Positions 10,214-17,983 of a stretch of 64,000 nt of DNA are shown here, piece after piece (position 1 is the first letter of the stretch; each line of letters begins with the position of its first letter). Under the pieces are notes generated by a model, which worked only from the letters and a program-made list of their open reading frames with translations, did not search any database and was not told the DNA's origin. This stretch comes from Janthinobacterium rivuli. Lineage in GTDB: Bacteria > Pseudomonadota > Gammaproteobacteria > Burkholderiales > Burkholderiaceae_D. The stretch lies in the NCBI RefSeq assembly GCF_029690045.1, contig NZ_CP121464.1, forward strand, positions 1,860,001 through 1,924,000, given 5' to 3'. The translations under genes were made by a program, and so were the position numbers.

Positions 10214-11014
10214 ATGAGCAAGGAAGCATTGATGGACACGCTGTTAGAAAAACACGCGCTGGTGACGGGCGCCGGCAGCGGCATCGGCTTCGCGTGCGCG
10301 GGCGCCTTGCTGGACGCGGGCGCCAGGGTCACCCTGGCCGGGCGCGATGGCGCGCGGCTGGCGCGCGCGCGCATGCAGCTGGAAGAGGCGGGCCACGCGG
10401 GCAGGGTCGCCGTCTGCGTGCTCGACGTGGCCGTGGAAGCGTCCGTGCAGGCGGGCTTCGCGCAGGCGGCCGCGCATTTCGGCCGCATCGATATATTGAT
10501 CAATAACGCGGGCCAGGCGCATGCGGCGCCCTTCGGCAAGACGGATGCCGCCATCTGGCAGCAGATGCTGGCCGTGAACCTGACGGGCGTGTATCACTGC
10601 TGCCATGCCGCCATGCCGGCCATGCTGGAAGCGGGCTGGGGCCGCATCGTCAACGTGGCGTCGACGGCGGGCCTGAAGGGTTATCGCTACGTCAGCGCCT
10701 ATGTCGCCGCCAAGCATGGCGTGATCGGCCTGACGCGCGCGCTGGCGCTGGAAGTGGCGCCGCGCGGCGTCACCGTCAACGCCGTCTGCCCCGGCTACAC
10801 GGAAACGGACATGGTGGCGCAGGCCGTGCAAAACATCGTGCGCAAGACGGGGCGCGGCGAAGACGCGGCGCGCGCGGAACTGGCGGCCAGCAACCCGCAG
10901 CAGCGGCTGGTGCAGCCGCGCGAAGTGGCCGATGCGGTGGCGTGGCTATGCCTGCCCGCGTCGGCCGCCATGAATGGACAATCGATCGCCGTCGCCGGCG
11001 GCGAAGTCATGTAA
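10214..11014 (+). CDS. SDR-family 3-hydroxyacyl-CoA dehydrogenase
   Basis: 266-residue classical short-chain dehydrogenase. The NAD(P) motif TGAGSGIG is near residue 17, with NNAG near 96. The catalytic Ser (VASTAG) and Tyr-x-x-x-Lys (YVAAK) are present, followed by the PGYTETDM loop. A strong Shine-Dalgarno (GGAAGGA) precedes ATG 10214; ATG 10232 is an alternative. Placed directly after the ring-reducing enzyme, it probably oxidises a hydroxyl group of a ring-derived CoA thioester during the beta-oxidation-like steps. Exact substrate is inferred from context only. Confidence 0.82.
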   Translation: MSKEALMDTLLEKHALVTGAGSGIGFACAGALLDAGARVTLAGRDGARLARARMQLEEAGHAGRVAVCVLDVAVEASVQAGFAQAAAHFGRIDILINNAGQAHAAPFGKTDAAIWQQMLAVNLTGVYHCCHAAMPAMLEAGWGRIVNVASTAGLKGYRYVSAYVAAKHGVIGLTRALALEVAPRGVTVNAVCPGYTETDMVAQAVQNIVRKTGRGEDAARAELAASNPQQRLVQPREVADAVAWLCLPASAAMNGQSIAVAGGEVM

Positions 11015-11027
11015 CTGAGTGAAGACC

Positions 11028-11555
11028 ATGGATAAAGAACCCGAAAATTTGCAGGACGAAGCCGTACCGGAAGAGCCGGTGCTGGACCTGGCGAGCCGGC
11101 TGACGCAGGACCACCACCAGTCGCTGAAATTGTGGCTGCGCATGCTGTCATGTACGGTCAAAATTGAAAACGAGGTGCGCACGCGCCTGCGCGCCACCTT
11201 CGGCATCACCTTGCCCCGCTTCGACTTGATGGCGCAGCTTGAACGCTTTCCCGAAGGCTTGCGCATGGGCGAACTGTCCCGGCGCATGATGGTCACGGGC
11301 GGCAATATCACGGGCATCACCGACCAGCTGGAACAGGAAAAGCTGGTGGTGCGCGTGGTCGACCCGAAAGACCGTCGCTCCTACAGCGTCAAGCTGACGC
11401 CGGCGGGCCGGCGCGCGTTCGACGAGATGGCGCGCGTGCACGAAGGCTGGATCGCCGAACTGCTGCACGGCGTGACGCCGGACGACAAAACCCGCTTGAT
11501 CGACCTGCTGTCGCACATGAAACAGCAGTTGAATAACACCCCCATAAAGGACTGA
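11028..11555 (+). CDS. MarR-family transcriptional regulator
   Basis: 175-residue winged-helix protein. The recognition region ([28 protein letters not shown]) and wing ([16 protein letters not shown]) are classic MarR. The first 30 residues are acidic and poorly conserved. ATG 11028 is chosen over GTG 11019. It lies inside the aromatic-acid operon, so it probably senses a CoA thioester pathway intermediate and represses the operon through the palindrome at 6149-6168. That link is inference. Confidence 0.88.
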   Translation: MDKEPENLQDEAVPEEPVLDLASRLTQDHHQSLKLWLRMLSCTVKIENEVRTRLRATFGITLPRFDLMAQLERFPEGLRMGELSRRMMVTGGNITGITDQLEQEKLVVRVVDPKDRRSYSVKLTPAGRRAFDEMARVHEGWIAELLHGVTPDDKTRLIDLLSHMKQQLNNTPIKD

Positions 11556-11557
11556 GC

Positions 11558-12412
11558 ATGCGCCATCTACCCGGCCAGCCGCAAGACCTGCCAGGCAACC
11601 GCGCCAGCCTGGCCGGCTACGCCGCGCGGCATTTTCTGTTTTCCGTCGACGCCGGCGTCGCCACCTTGACTTTGCACCGGCCCGAGCGCAAGAATCCGCT
11701 CACTTTTGACTCTTATGCGGAATTGCGCGAGCTGTTTCGCGCGCTGGCGCATGCGGACGACGTCAAGGCCGTCATCATCACGGGCAGTGGCGACAATTTC
11801 TGCTCGGGCGGCGACGTGCACGACATCATCGGCCCGCTGACAAAACTCGACATGCCCGGCTTGCTGGCCTTTACCCGCATGACGGGCGACGTGGTGAAAG
11901 CCATGCGCGCCTGCCCGCAGCCCATCATCGCCGCCATCGACGGCATTTGCGCGGGCGCCGGCGCCATGCTGGCGCTGGCCTCCGATATCCGCCTCGGCAC
12001 GGCGCGCAGCAAGACGGCCTTTTTGTTTACCCGCGTGGGCCTGGCCGGCTGCGACATGGGTGCCTGCGCCTTGCTGCCGCGCGTGATCGGCCAGGGCCGC
12101 GCCGCCGAGCTGCTGTACACGGGGCGCTCGCTGACCGGCGCCGAGGGTGAACGCTGGGGCTGGCTCAACCGCCTGGTCGAACCCGAGGAGCTGGCCGAGG
12201 CGGCGCAGCTGTTCGCGGCCGGCCTGGCCAGCGGCCCCACCTTCGCCCATGGCATGACGAAAAAAATGCTGCAGCAGGAGTGGAACATGGGCGTCGACGA
12301 AGCGATCGAGGCGGAAGCCCAGGCGCAGGCCATTTGCATGGCCACCAACGATTTCCACCGCGCCTATCACGCTTTCGTGGCGAAGGAAAAACCACAATTC
12401 GAGGGTAACTGA
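11558..12412 (+). CDS. Crotonase-fold (enoyl-CoA hydratase family) protein with non-canonical active site
   Basis: 284-residue crotonase. The oxyanion-hole segments [10 protein letters not shown] and [16 protein letters not shown] are present. Both glutamates of enoyl-CoA hydratases appear to be missing: GGGCEL is replaced by GAGAML, and the PE of the second motif is replaced by TR in [14 protein letters not shown]. An Asp (CDMG) sits about where 4-chlorobenzoyl-CoA dehalogenase and MenB/BadI-like members carry a catalytic Asp. It may therefore be a hydrolase or ring-opening enzyme rather than a hydratase. Start ATG follows the MarR stop by 2 bp. Confidence 0.82.
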   Translation: MRHLPGQPQDLPGNRASLAGYAARHFLFSVDAGVATLTLHRPERKNPLTFDSYAELRELFRALAHADDVKAVIITGSGDNFCSGGDVHDIIGPLTKLDMPGLLAFTRMTGDVVKAMRACPQPIIAAIDGICAGAGAMLALASDIRLGTARSKTAFLFTRVGLAGCDMGACALLPRVIGQGRAAELLYTGRSLTGAEGERWGWLNRLVEPEELAEAAQLFAAGLASGPTFAHGMTKKMLQQEWNMGVDEAIEAEAQAQAICMATNDFHRAYHAFVAKEKPQFEGN

Positions 12413-12413
12413 C

Positions 12414-13565
12414 ATGCGTGACATGAGCTATCTGGACTGGCCATTTTTCGAAGCGCGCCACGCCGAACTCGAACGCGAGCTCGATGCCTGGGCGACGCTG
12501 CACCTGGACGACGCGCATGGTGCCGATGTCGATGCGGCTTGCCGCGCGCTGGTGGCGCAACTGGGGCAGGGTGGCTGGCTCGCGCACGCCACCGGCACCG
12601 ACGGCAAGATCGACACGCGCACCATTTGCCTGATGCGCGAAACCCTGGCGCGCCACAATGGCCTGGCCGATTTCGCCTTTGCCATGCAGGGACTCGGTTC
12701 CGGCGCCATCGGCCTGTTTGGCAGTTTGGACAACAAGGCGCGCTATCTGCCGGACGTGGCCAGCGGCAAGCGCATCGCGGCTTTTGCCCTGTCCGAACCG
12801 CAGGCCGGCTCCGACGTGGCGGCCATGGCGTGCGCGGCGCGCCGCGATGGCGACGAGTATGTGCTCGACGGCGAAAAAACGTGGATCTCGAATGGCGGCA
12901 TCGCCGATTTTTACGTGGTGTTCGCCCGCACGGGCGAGGCGCCCGGTGCGCGCGGCATCAGCGCCTTCATCGTCGACGCGGACAATCCCGGCCTGGAAAT
13001 CGCCGAGCGCATTGCCGTGATCGCACCGCATCCGCTGGCGCGCCTGCGCTTTGCCAATTGCCGCGTGCCCGTGTCGCAGCGCCTGGGCGAGGCGGGGCAG
13101 GGCTTCAAGGTGGCCATGGCGACACTCGACGTGTTTCGCACGTCGGTGGCTGCCGCCGCGCTGGGCTTTGCGCGGCGCGCCTTCGATGAAGCGCTGCGCC
13201 ACGCGACAAAGCGCCAGATGTTTGGCCAGACCCTGGCCGACTTCCAGCTGACGCAGGCGAAACTGGCGCAGATGGCGACCGGCATCGATGCGGCCGCCTT
13301 GCTCACCTACCGCGCCGCCTGGCAGCGCGACCAGGGCCGCAAGGTGACGAAGGAGGCGGCGATGGCCAAGCTGACAGCCACGGAAACGGCGCAGCAGGTA
13401 ATCGACGCGGCCGTGCAGCTGTTCGGCGGCATGGGTGTGGTGAGCGACCATCCGGTCGAGCGCCTGTACCGCGAAATTCGCGCCTTGCGCATCTACGAGG
13501 GCGCCAGCGAAGTACAGCAATTGATCATCGCGCGCGAATTGCTGCGCGAGGCGGCGGACGCATGA
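12414..13565 (+). CDS. Acyl-CoA dehydrogenase family protein
   Basis: 383-residue FAD-dependent acyl-CoA dehydrogenase. It has the substrate/FAD loop [12 protein letters not shown], the [17 protein letters not shown] strand and the C-terminal signature [19 protein letters not shown] with Glu as catalytic base. SD GAGGG lies upstream of ATG 12414; ATG 12423 is an in-frame alternative. Gene is one base from the crotonase stop and overlaps the next frame. Likely role is alpha,beta-desaturation of the ring-derived CoA ester; electrons would pass to ETF, which is not encoded here. Confidence 0.87.
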   Translation: MRDMSYLDWPFFEARHAELERELDAWATLHLDDAHGADVDAACRALVAQLGQGGWLAHATGTDGKIDTRTICLMRETLARHNGLADFAFAMQGLGSGAIGLFGSLDNKARYLPDVASGKRIAAFALSEPQAGSDVAAMACAARRDGDEYVLDGEKTWISNGGIADFYVVFARTGEAPGARGISAFIVDADNPGLEIAERIAVIAPHPLARLRFANCRVPVSQRLGEAGQGFKVAMATLDVFRTSVAAAALGFARRAFDEALRHATKRQMFGQTLADFQLTQAKLAQMATGIDAAALLTYRAAWQRDQGRKVTKEAAMAKLTATETAQQVIDAAVQLFGGMGVVSDHPVERLYREIRALRIYEGASEVQQLIIARELLREAADA

Positions 13566-13591
13566 CCCGCATCAACAACGAGGAAAGCAAT

Positions 13592-13984
13592 ATGCAAGTG
13601 TTACAACCACCGGGATGGGCCAGGCCGCGCGGCTATGCGAATGGCGTGGCCGCCAGCGGACGCACGGTGTACGTCAGCGGCATGATAGGCTGGGATGCGC
13701 AGGGCCAGTTCCATACGGATGATTTTGCGGGACAGGTGCGCCAGGCCCTGCAGAATATCGTCGCCGTGCTGGCGGAGGCGGGCGCCTTGCCCGAGCACAT
13801 CGTGCGCATGAACTGGTATGTGCTCGACAAGAAGGAATACGTGGCGGCGTATCCGCAAATCGGCGTGGCCTACCGCGAGCTGATCGGCAAGCATTTTCCT
13901 GCCATGACGGCCGTGCAGGTGGCCGGCCTGATCGAGGATCGCGCCAGGGTGGAAATCGAGGTGACGGCCGTGCTGCCGCCATGA
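13592..13984 (+). CDS. RidA-family enamine/imine deaminase
   Basis: 130-residue RidA/YjgF/UK114 protein. The conserved N-terminal YVSGM segment and the C-terminal AVQVAGLIEDRARVEIEVTAV segment carrying the family Arg are present. ATG 13592 is preferred because GAGGA lies 9-13 bp upstream; ATG 13562, overlapping the dehydrogenase stop, would add 10 poorly conserved residues. RidA enzymes hydrolyse reactive enamines and imines. An aminobenzoyl-CoA pathway makes ring enamines after dearomatisation, so it may release the ammonium. It is the last gene of the operon. Confidence 0.85.
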   Translation: MQVLQPPGWARPRGYANGVAASGRTVYVSGMIGWDAQGQFHTDDFAGQVRQALQNIVAVLAEAGALPEHIVRMNWYVLDKKEYVAAYPQIGVAYRELIGKHFPAMTAVQVAGLIEDRARVEIEVTAVLPP

Positions 13985-14013
13985 TGGCTGCAGTAAACTG
14001 TTGTATTAAGTGC

Positions 14014-14064
14014 ATTTCAATTGAAATAAATTAATGCAATTAATGCATTTCCTTGTGCTATATT
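14014..14064 (+). promoter_or_regulatory. Promoter region of the PEP-CTERM gene at 14104
   Basis: Contains a 14-bp perfect palindrome (ATTTCAATTGAAAT, 14014-14027), then TTAATGCA twice at a 9-bp period (14031-14038 and 14040-14047), then an extended -10 element TGcTATATT (14056-14064). The repeats occupy the -35 position, where no good consensus is seen, which suggests an activator-dependent promoter. Confidence 0.45.
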
Positions 14065-14103
14065 GATATGCCGAAAATTCGCGGTAATCACACAGGGGGA
14101 GCG

Positions 14104-14844
14104 ATGCAACAACAAATCATGCTGAAAATCAAGGCGGTGCGGTCCGCCACCTTGCTCGCTGGCGCCTTGCTGTGCATCGGTAGCGTGCCTGCCGCGTCGG
14201 CGCAATCCTTGCTCAACGGCGCGCAGGAAGCGCAGCTGTCCGCCTGGCTGGGCGAAGGTCCGCTGGCGCTGACGGCCATCTACACGAAGTCGGCGGGCGA
14301 CACCTCGCACGATTTCCATCTGGCGGCCGATGGCAGGGGACGCACGTTTTCCGTGATGCAGGCGAGCAACAGCGCCGGCCAGACCTGGCTGGTGGGCGGC
14401 TACAACCCGCAAAGCTGGAATTCGTCGGGCAACTACAACATGACGCCGGAAGACCGCGACCGCACGGCCTTCATCTTCAACCTGACTTCGGGCCAGCATT
14501 TCCGGCAAACGCCGAAAACCTATGCGCTGGACTCGGTGGGGTCGTATCAAACCTTCAATGACATCAACGCCGGCCCCACCTTCGGCATCGGCGCCGACCT
14601 GGGCATGTCGGCGGACCTGAGCACGAACGGCATTTCTTCGCGCTACTCGTACATCGACCCGGCCAATGGCATCTTCGGCGCAAGTTTGCTCGATGGCACG
14701 CCGTACGGCTCCTATCCCAACGTCACGTTTGGCGCCATGCAAGTATTTAGCGTCAGCGCCGTGCCGGAACCGGCAAGCTACGCGCTGATGCTGCTGGGTC
14801 TGGTGTCGCTGGCAGGCTGGCGCCGCAGGGCAGCCCGTGCTTGA
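14104..14844 (+). CDS. PEP-CTERM sorting domain protein
   Basis: 246-residue secreted protein of unknown function. It has an N-terminal signal peptide (basic MLKIKAVRS, hydrophobic ATLLAGALLCIG, cleavage after AASA). The C-terminus is a canonical exosortase signal: VPEPASYALMLLGLVSLAG followed by WRRRAARA. The mature part is rich in Gly, Ser, Tyr and Asn and has no known domain. Start ATG 14104 has a strong SD (GGGGGAG); an upstream TTG at 14053 is in frame but lacks support. Predicted substrate of the exosortase EpsH/XrtB encoded at 25280. Confidence 0.88.
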   Translation: MQQQIMLKIKAVRSATLLAGALLCIGSVPAASAQSLLNGAQEAQLSAWLGEGPLALTAIYTKSAGDTSHDFHLAADGRGRTFSVMQASNSAGQTWLVGGYNPQSWNSSGNYNMTPEDRDRTAFIFNLTSGQHFRQTPKTYALDSVGSYQTFNDINAGPTFGIGADLGMSADLSTNGISSRYSYIDPANGIFGASLLDGTPYGSYPNVTFGAMQVFSVSAVPEPASYALMLLGLVSLAGWRRRAARA

Positions 14845-14917
14845 GGATTGATCTTCGGTGATTTGCTTCAGGATGAATCGCTGGAGCGCGGCGCGGCAGG
14901 GCGCGGCGGCAGGTGTT

Positions 14918-14992
14918 TGGTCCCCCCGACTGGAATCGAACCAGTATCCCACGCTTAGGAGGCATGTGCACTATCCATTGTGCTACGGGGAG
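14918..14992 (-). tRNA. tRNA-Arg (anticodon CCT)
   Basis: On the minus strand the 75-nt sequence folds as a complete cloverleaf. The acceptor stem is CTCCCCG/CGGGGGG with one G-U pair. The D stem is GCAC/GTGC, the anticodon stem CATGC/GCGTG with loop CTCCTAA, and the T stem ACTGG/CCAGT with loop TTCGATT. The discriminator is A, and CCA is encoded. Anticodon CCT reads AGG arginine codons. A TATAAT lies on the minus strand at 15076-15081, about 84 nt upstream of the mature 5' end. Confidence 0.95.
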
Positions 14993-15163
14993 GACGCTCA
15001 GGCGTGGCAAGCTGCCATGCCGGATCCGGCGGCAAGGGGCGTGCAAGACGTCCCATGTGTCGCGAATCGAGCGCAATTATAGCCGACAGTTTGCAAGATA
15101 TGCCTATGCTTGCGCGAGTATCGGTACAATGCGTGCTTCATTCATCTAATCGGCGGCTGTTTT

Positions 15164-15181
15164 GCACACCACGCGGTGTGC
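15164..15181 (+). promoter_or_regulatory. Leader hairpin upstream of uup
   Basis: GCACACC, tetraloop ACGC, GGTGTGC: a perfect 7-bp stem ending 31 bp before the uup start codon. No U-tract follows, so it is not a classical terminator. It could be a translational or attenuation element. Confidence 0.4.
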
Positions 15182-15212
15182 GCGAGACGGCGCCCGAGCA
15201 CTCTTACTCATT

Positions 15213-17105
15213 ATGGCTGTCATTTCTCTTTCATCGGCGCAACTTGCGTTCGGTCACGTCGCGCTGCTCGATCACGCGGAATTTTCACTGGAAACCACGG
15301 AGCGGGTCGGCTTGATCGGCCGCAACGGCACGGGTAAATCGTCGCTGTTGAAGGTTATTTCGGGCAAGTTCAAGCTCGATGACGGCTTGTTGGTCATGCA
15401 GCAAGGCATCAAGATCGCGTATGTGGAGCAGGAACCGCAATTCGACCCGGACATGTCCGTGTTCGACGCCGTCGCTTCCGGCATGGGCGAATCGCAGGCG
15501 TGGCTGAAGGAATACGATGCGCTGACGGGCCAGTTTGGCCAGGGCAATGACGACGAACTGATGGAACGCATGCACGACATCCAGGTCAAACTCGATGCGG
15601 CCGATGCGTGGAGCTTGCCGAACAAGGTGGAAACCGTGTTGGACCGTCTGAACCTGACGGGCGACATGGCCATGAAAACCCTGTCCGGCGGGATGCAAAA
15701 GCGCGTGGCGCTGGCGCGTGCGCTGGTGTCGGCGCCTGACGTGCTGCTGCTCGATGAGCCGACCAACCATCTGGATTTCAGCTCCATCCTGTGGCTGGAA
15801 GGCTTGTTGCGCGACTTCAAGGGCAGCGTGCTGTTCATTACCCATGACCGCTCCTTCCTCGACAACGTTGCCACGCGCATCATCGAACTCGACCGCGGCC
15901 GCTTGCTGTCGTATCCGGGCAACTTCACGGCGTACCAGACCCGCAAGGCGGAACAGCTGGAAATCGAGGAAGTGGAAAACGCCAAGTTTGACAAGTTCCT
16001 GGCGCAGGAGGAAGTGTGGATACGCAAGGGCGTCAAGGCGCGCCGCGTGCGTGACGAAGGCCGCGTGCGCCGTCTGGAAGCGCTGCGTCTGACGCGCAAT
16101 GCGCGCCGCGACCAGCAGGGTCAGGTCAAGCTGGACGTCTCGGCCGGCGAACGCTCGGGCAAGATCGTGGCGGACCTGGAAAACGTCTCGAAGATCTATG
16201 GCGACAAGGTCATCGTCAAGGATTTCAGCGCCACCATCCTGCGCGGCGACAAGGTTGGCCTGATCGGCGCCAACGGTGCCGGCAAGACCACCTTGCTGAA
16301 GATGATCCTGGGCCAGGAAGAGTCGGACACGGGCAGCATCCGCCTGGGTACCAAGCTGCAAGTGGCGTATTTCGACCAGATGCGCACGCAGCTGAACGAA
16401 GAGGCGAACCTGATGGAAACCATCGCGCCAGGCAGCGACTGGGTCGAGATCAATGGCCAGCGCCGTCACGTGATGACGTATTTGAACGACTTCCTGTTCG
16501 CGCCGGAACGCGCCCGTTCGCCCGTCAAGTCGCTGTCCGGTGGCGAGCGCAACCGTTTACTGCTGGCGCGCCTGTTCGCCAAGCCAGCCAACGTGCTCGT
16601 GCTCGATGAGCCGACCAATGACTTGGATATCGATACCCTGGAATTGCTGGAAGAGTTGCTGGAAGAATACACCGGCACCGTTTTCCTCGTCAGCCATGAC
16701 CGCACCTTCCTCGACAACGTAGTCACGCAAGTGATCGTCGCCGAAGGCGAGGGCAAGTGGCGCGAATTCGTCGGCGGCTACACGGACTGGGAGCGCGTGC
16801 GCACCTTGCCGATCGCCACGGCGCCCGCCAGCAAGCCGGCCGTGAAGGTCGAGGCTGCCGCGCCGGCCGCCAAGCAGAAAAAGCTCAGCTACAAGGAACA
16901 GCGCGAACTGGAAGAGTTGCCGAAACTGATCGCCAAGCTGGAAGATGAGCAGTCGGTGCTGGCCGCCGAACTGTCCCACCCGGACTTCTACAAGAAGACG
17001 CCAGCCGAAGGCAAGCGCCTGAACGCGCGCGTGGCCGAGATCGAAGGCGAACTGTTGGAAGCGCTGGAAAAGTGGGAACTGATCGAGGCGCGCACCAATA
17101 GTTGA
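15213..17105 (+). CDS. uup: ABC-F family ATPase Uup
   Basis: 630-residue soluble protein with two ABC ATPase domains and no membrane segment. Walker A motifs are GRNGTGKSS (near residue 36) and GANGAGKTT (near 350). Signatures are LSGGMQKRVALARAL and LSGGERNRLLLARLF; Walker B is VLLLDEPTNHLDF and VLVLDEPTNDLDI. A charged C-terminal coiled coil (KKLSYKEQRELEELPKLI onward) separates Uup from EttA and is the right length for Uup. ABC-F proteins act at the ribosome; Uup is linked to replication/transposon excision and ribosome rescue. ATG 15213 begins the conserved ABC domain; no clear SD precedes it, which fits a regulated leader. Confidence 0.93.
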   Translation: MAVISLSSAQLAFGHVALLDHAEFSLETTERVGLIGRNGTGKSSLLKVISGKFKLDDGLLVMQQGIKIAYVEQEPQFDPDMSVFDAVASGMGESQAWLKEYDALTGQFGQGNDDELMERMHDIQVKLDAADAWSLPNKVETVLDRLNLTGDMAMKTLSGGMQKRVALARALVSAPDVLLLDEPTNHLDFSSILWLEGLLRDFKGSVLFITHDRSFLDNVATRIIELDRGRLLSYPGNFTAYQTRKAEQLEIEEVENAKFDKFLAQEEVWIRKGVKARRVRDEGRVRRLEALRLTRNARRDQQGQVKLDVSAGERSGKIVADLENVSKIYGDKVIVKDFSATILRGDKVGLIGANGAGKTTLLKMILGQEESDTGSIRLGTKLQVAYFDQMRTQLNEEANLMETIAPGSDWVEINGQRRHVMTYLNDFLFAPERARSPVKSLSGGERNRLLLARLFAKPANVLVLDEPTNDLDIDTLELLEELLEEYTGTVFLVSHDRTFLDNVVTQVIVAEGEGKWREFVGGYTDWERVRTLPIATAPASKPAVKVEAAAPAAKQKKLSYKEQRELEELPKLIAKLEDEQSVLAAELSHPDFYKKTPAEGKRLNARVAEIEGELLEALEKWELIEARTNS

Positions 17106-17166
17106 TGCTTTTTTGCATACCCTGTTGTAATTAAGTCAGGATTATTTGCCACGGCAACGGTTCAGC

Positions 17167-17195
17167 TTGATATAATTATATAATTATATTTATTA
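17167..17195 (+). promoter_or_regulatory. Candidate promoter for CAAX protease/epsL genes
   Basis: A very AT-rich island between uup and the EPS locus. TTGATA (17167-17172) and TTATTA (17190-17195) are spaced 17 bp apart, with several overlapping TATAATTATA-like hexamers between them. The exact start cannot be fixed by eye. Confidence 0.4.
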
Positions 17196-17254
17196 CATCG
17201 GGGGATGCATGTTTGTCATGAAACACATGCGCACCGGACCACCGCGTCCGGCGC

Positions 17255-17944
17255 GTGGTGTCACCTCCGATGCGCAGCAGCATGTCTGACCGCGCCGCCT
17301 TGCCCCGGGTAGTGCCATTCCTGGCCTATCTCTCCTTCATAGTCATTGCCGACGTGCTCGGCCGCCTGGGCGTTGCCGCGCAGGACTTGCGCTGGCTGTA
17401 CGCCGTCAAGATAGCCGTCGTGCTGGGCCTGTTGTTGTACTGGCGCCGCAGTTACACGGAATTGCTGTGGACGCCGTTGGGCGCGCGTGCCATTCTCGGA
17501 GCGCTGGTCAGCGGTGTTGTTGTTTTTCTGCTGTGGATCAATCTCGACGCCAGCTGGATGCGCATCGGCAATCCGGACGGCTTCGATCCCCGCACCGATG
17601 GCCGCATCGAGTGGAGCCTGGTGGTGCTGCGCATCGCCGGCGCGGCGCTGGTGGTGCCCGTGATGGAGGAGCTGTTCTGGCGTTCCTTCCTGCTGCGCTG
17701 GATCGACAGGCCGGACTTTTTGCGGGCCGATCCGCGACTGGCCAGCGCCAAGGCCTTCGCCATCAGCGTGTTGCTGTTTGGCTTTGAACATAATTTGTGG
17801 CTGGCCGGCATGGTGGCCGGTGCGGCATATAGTTTGTTGTACATGCGTAGCCAGTCCCTGTGGTCGCCTATCCTCGCGCATGGCGTGACGAACGGCGTGC
17901 TGGGGCTCTGGATTATTTCTGGTGGGCATTGGATTTACTGGTAG
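17255..17944 (+). CDS. CAAX prenyl protease-related (CPBP) membrane protease of the exosortase locus
   Basis: About 229-residue polytopic membrane protein with CPBP/ABI motifs: EELFWRSF (EExxxR, Glu near 138), FGFEHNLWLAG (FxxxH) and HGVTNG (HxxxN). A recognised subfamily of these proteases travels with PEP-CTERM/exosortase EPS loci, which fits its position 39 bp before epsL. It probably cleaves a membrane peptide, but the substrate is unknown. Start is uncertain: GTG 17255, ATG 17270 and ATG 17282 are in frame and none has a good SD. Confidence 0.85.
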   Translation: MVSPPMRSSMSDRAALPRVVPFLAYLSFIVIADVLGRLGVAAQDLRWLYAVKIAVVLGLLLYWRRSYTELLWTPLGARAILGALVSGVVVFLLWINLDASWMRIGNPDGFDPRTDGRIEWSLVVLRIAGAALVVPVMEELFWRSFLLRWIDRPDFLRADPRLASAKAFAISVLLFGFEHNLWLAGMVAGAAYSLLYMRSQSLWSPILAHGVTNGVLGLWIISGGHWIYW

Positions 17945-17983
17945 TATTGCCTATCAACTGTGTGATCTTTCAAAGACAAAACC

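Noticed and set aside
7744..10554. Minus-strand open frame of 936 codons opposite the monooxygenase
   Set aside because: The + strand gene has clear FAD and OYE motifs; the opposite frame is His/Arg/Ala-rich without a family.
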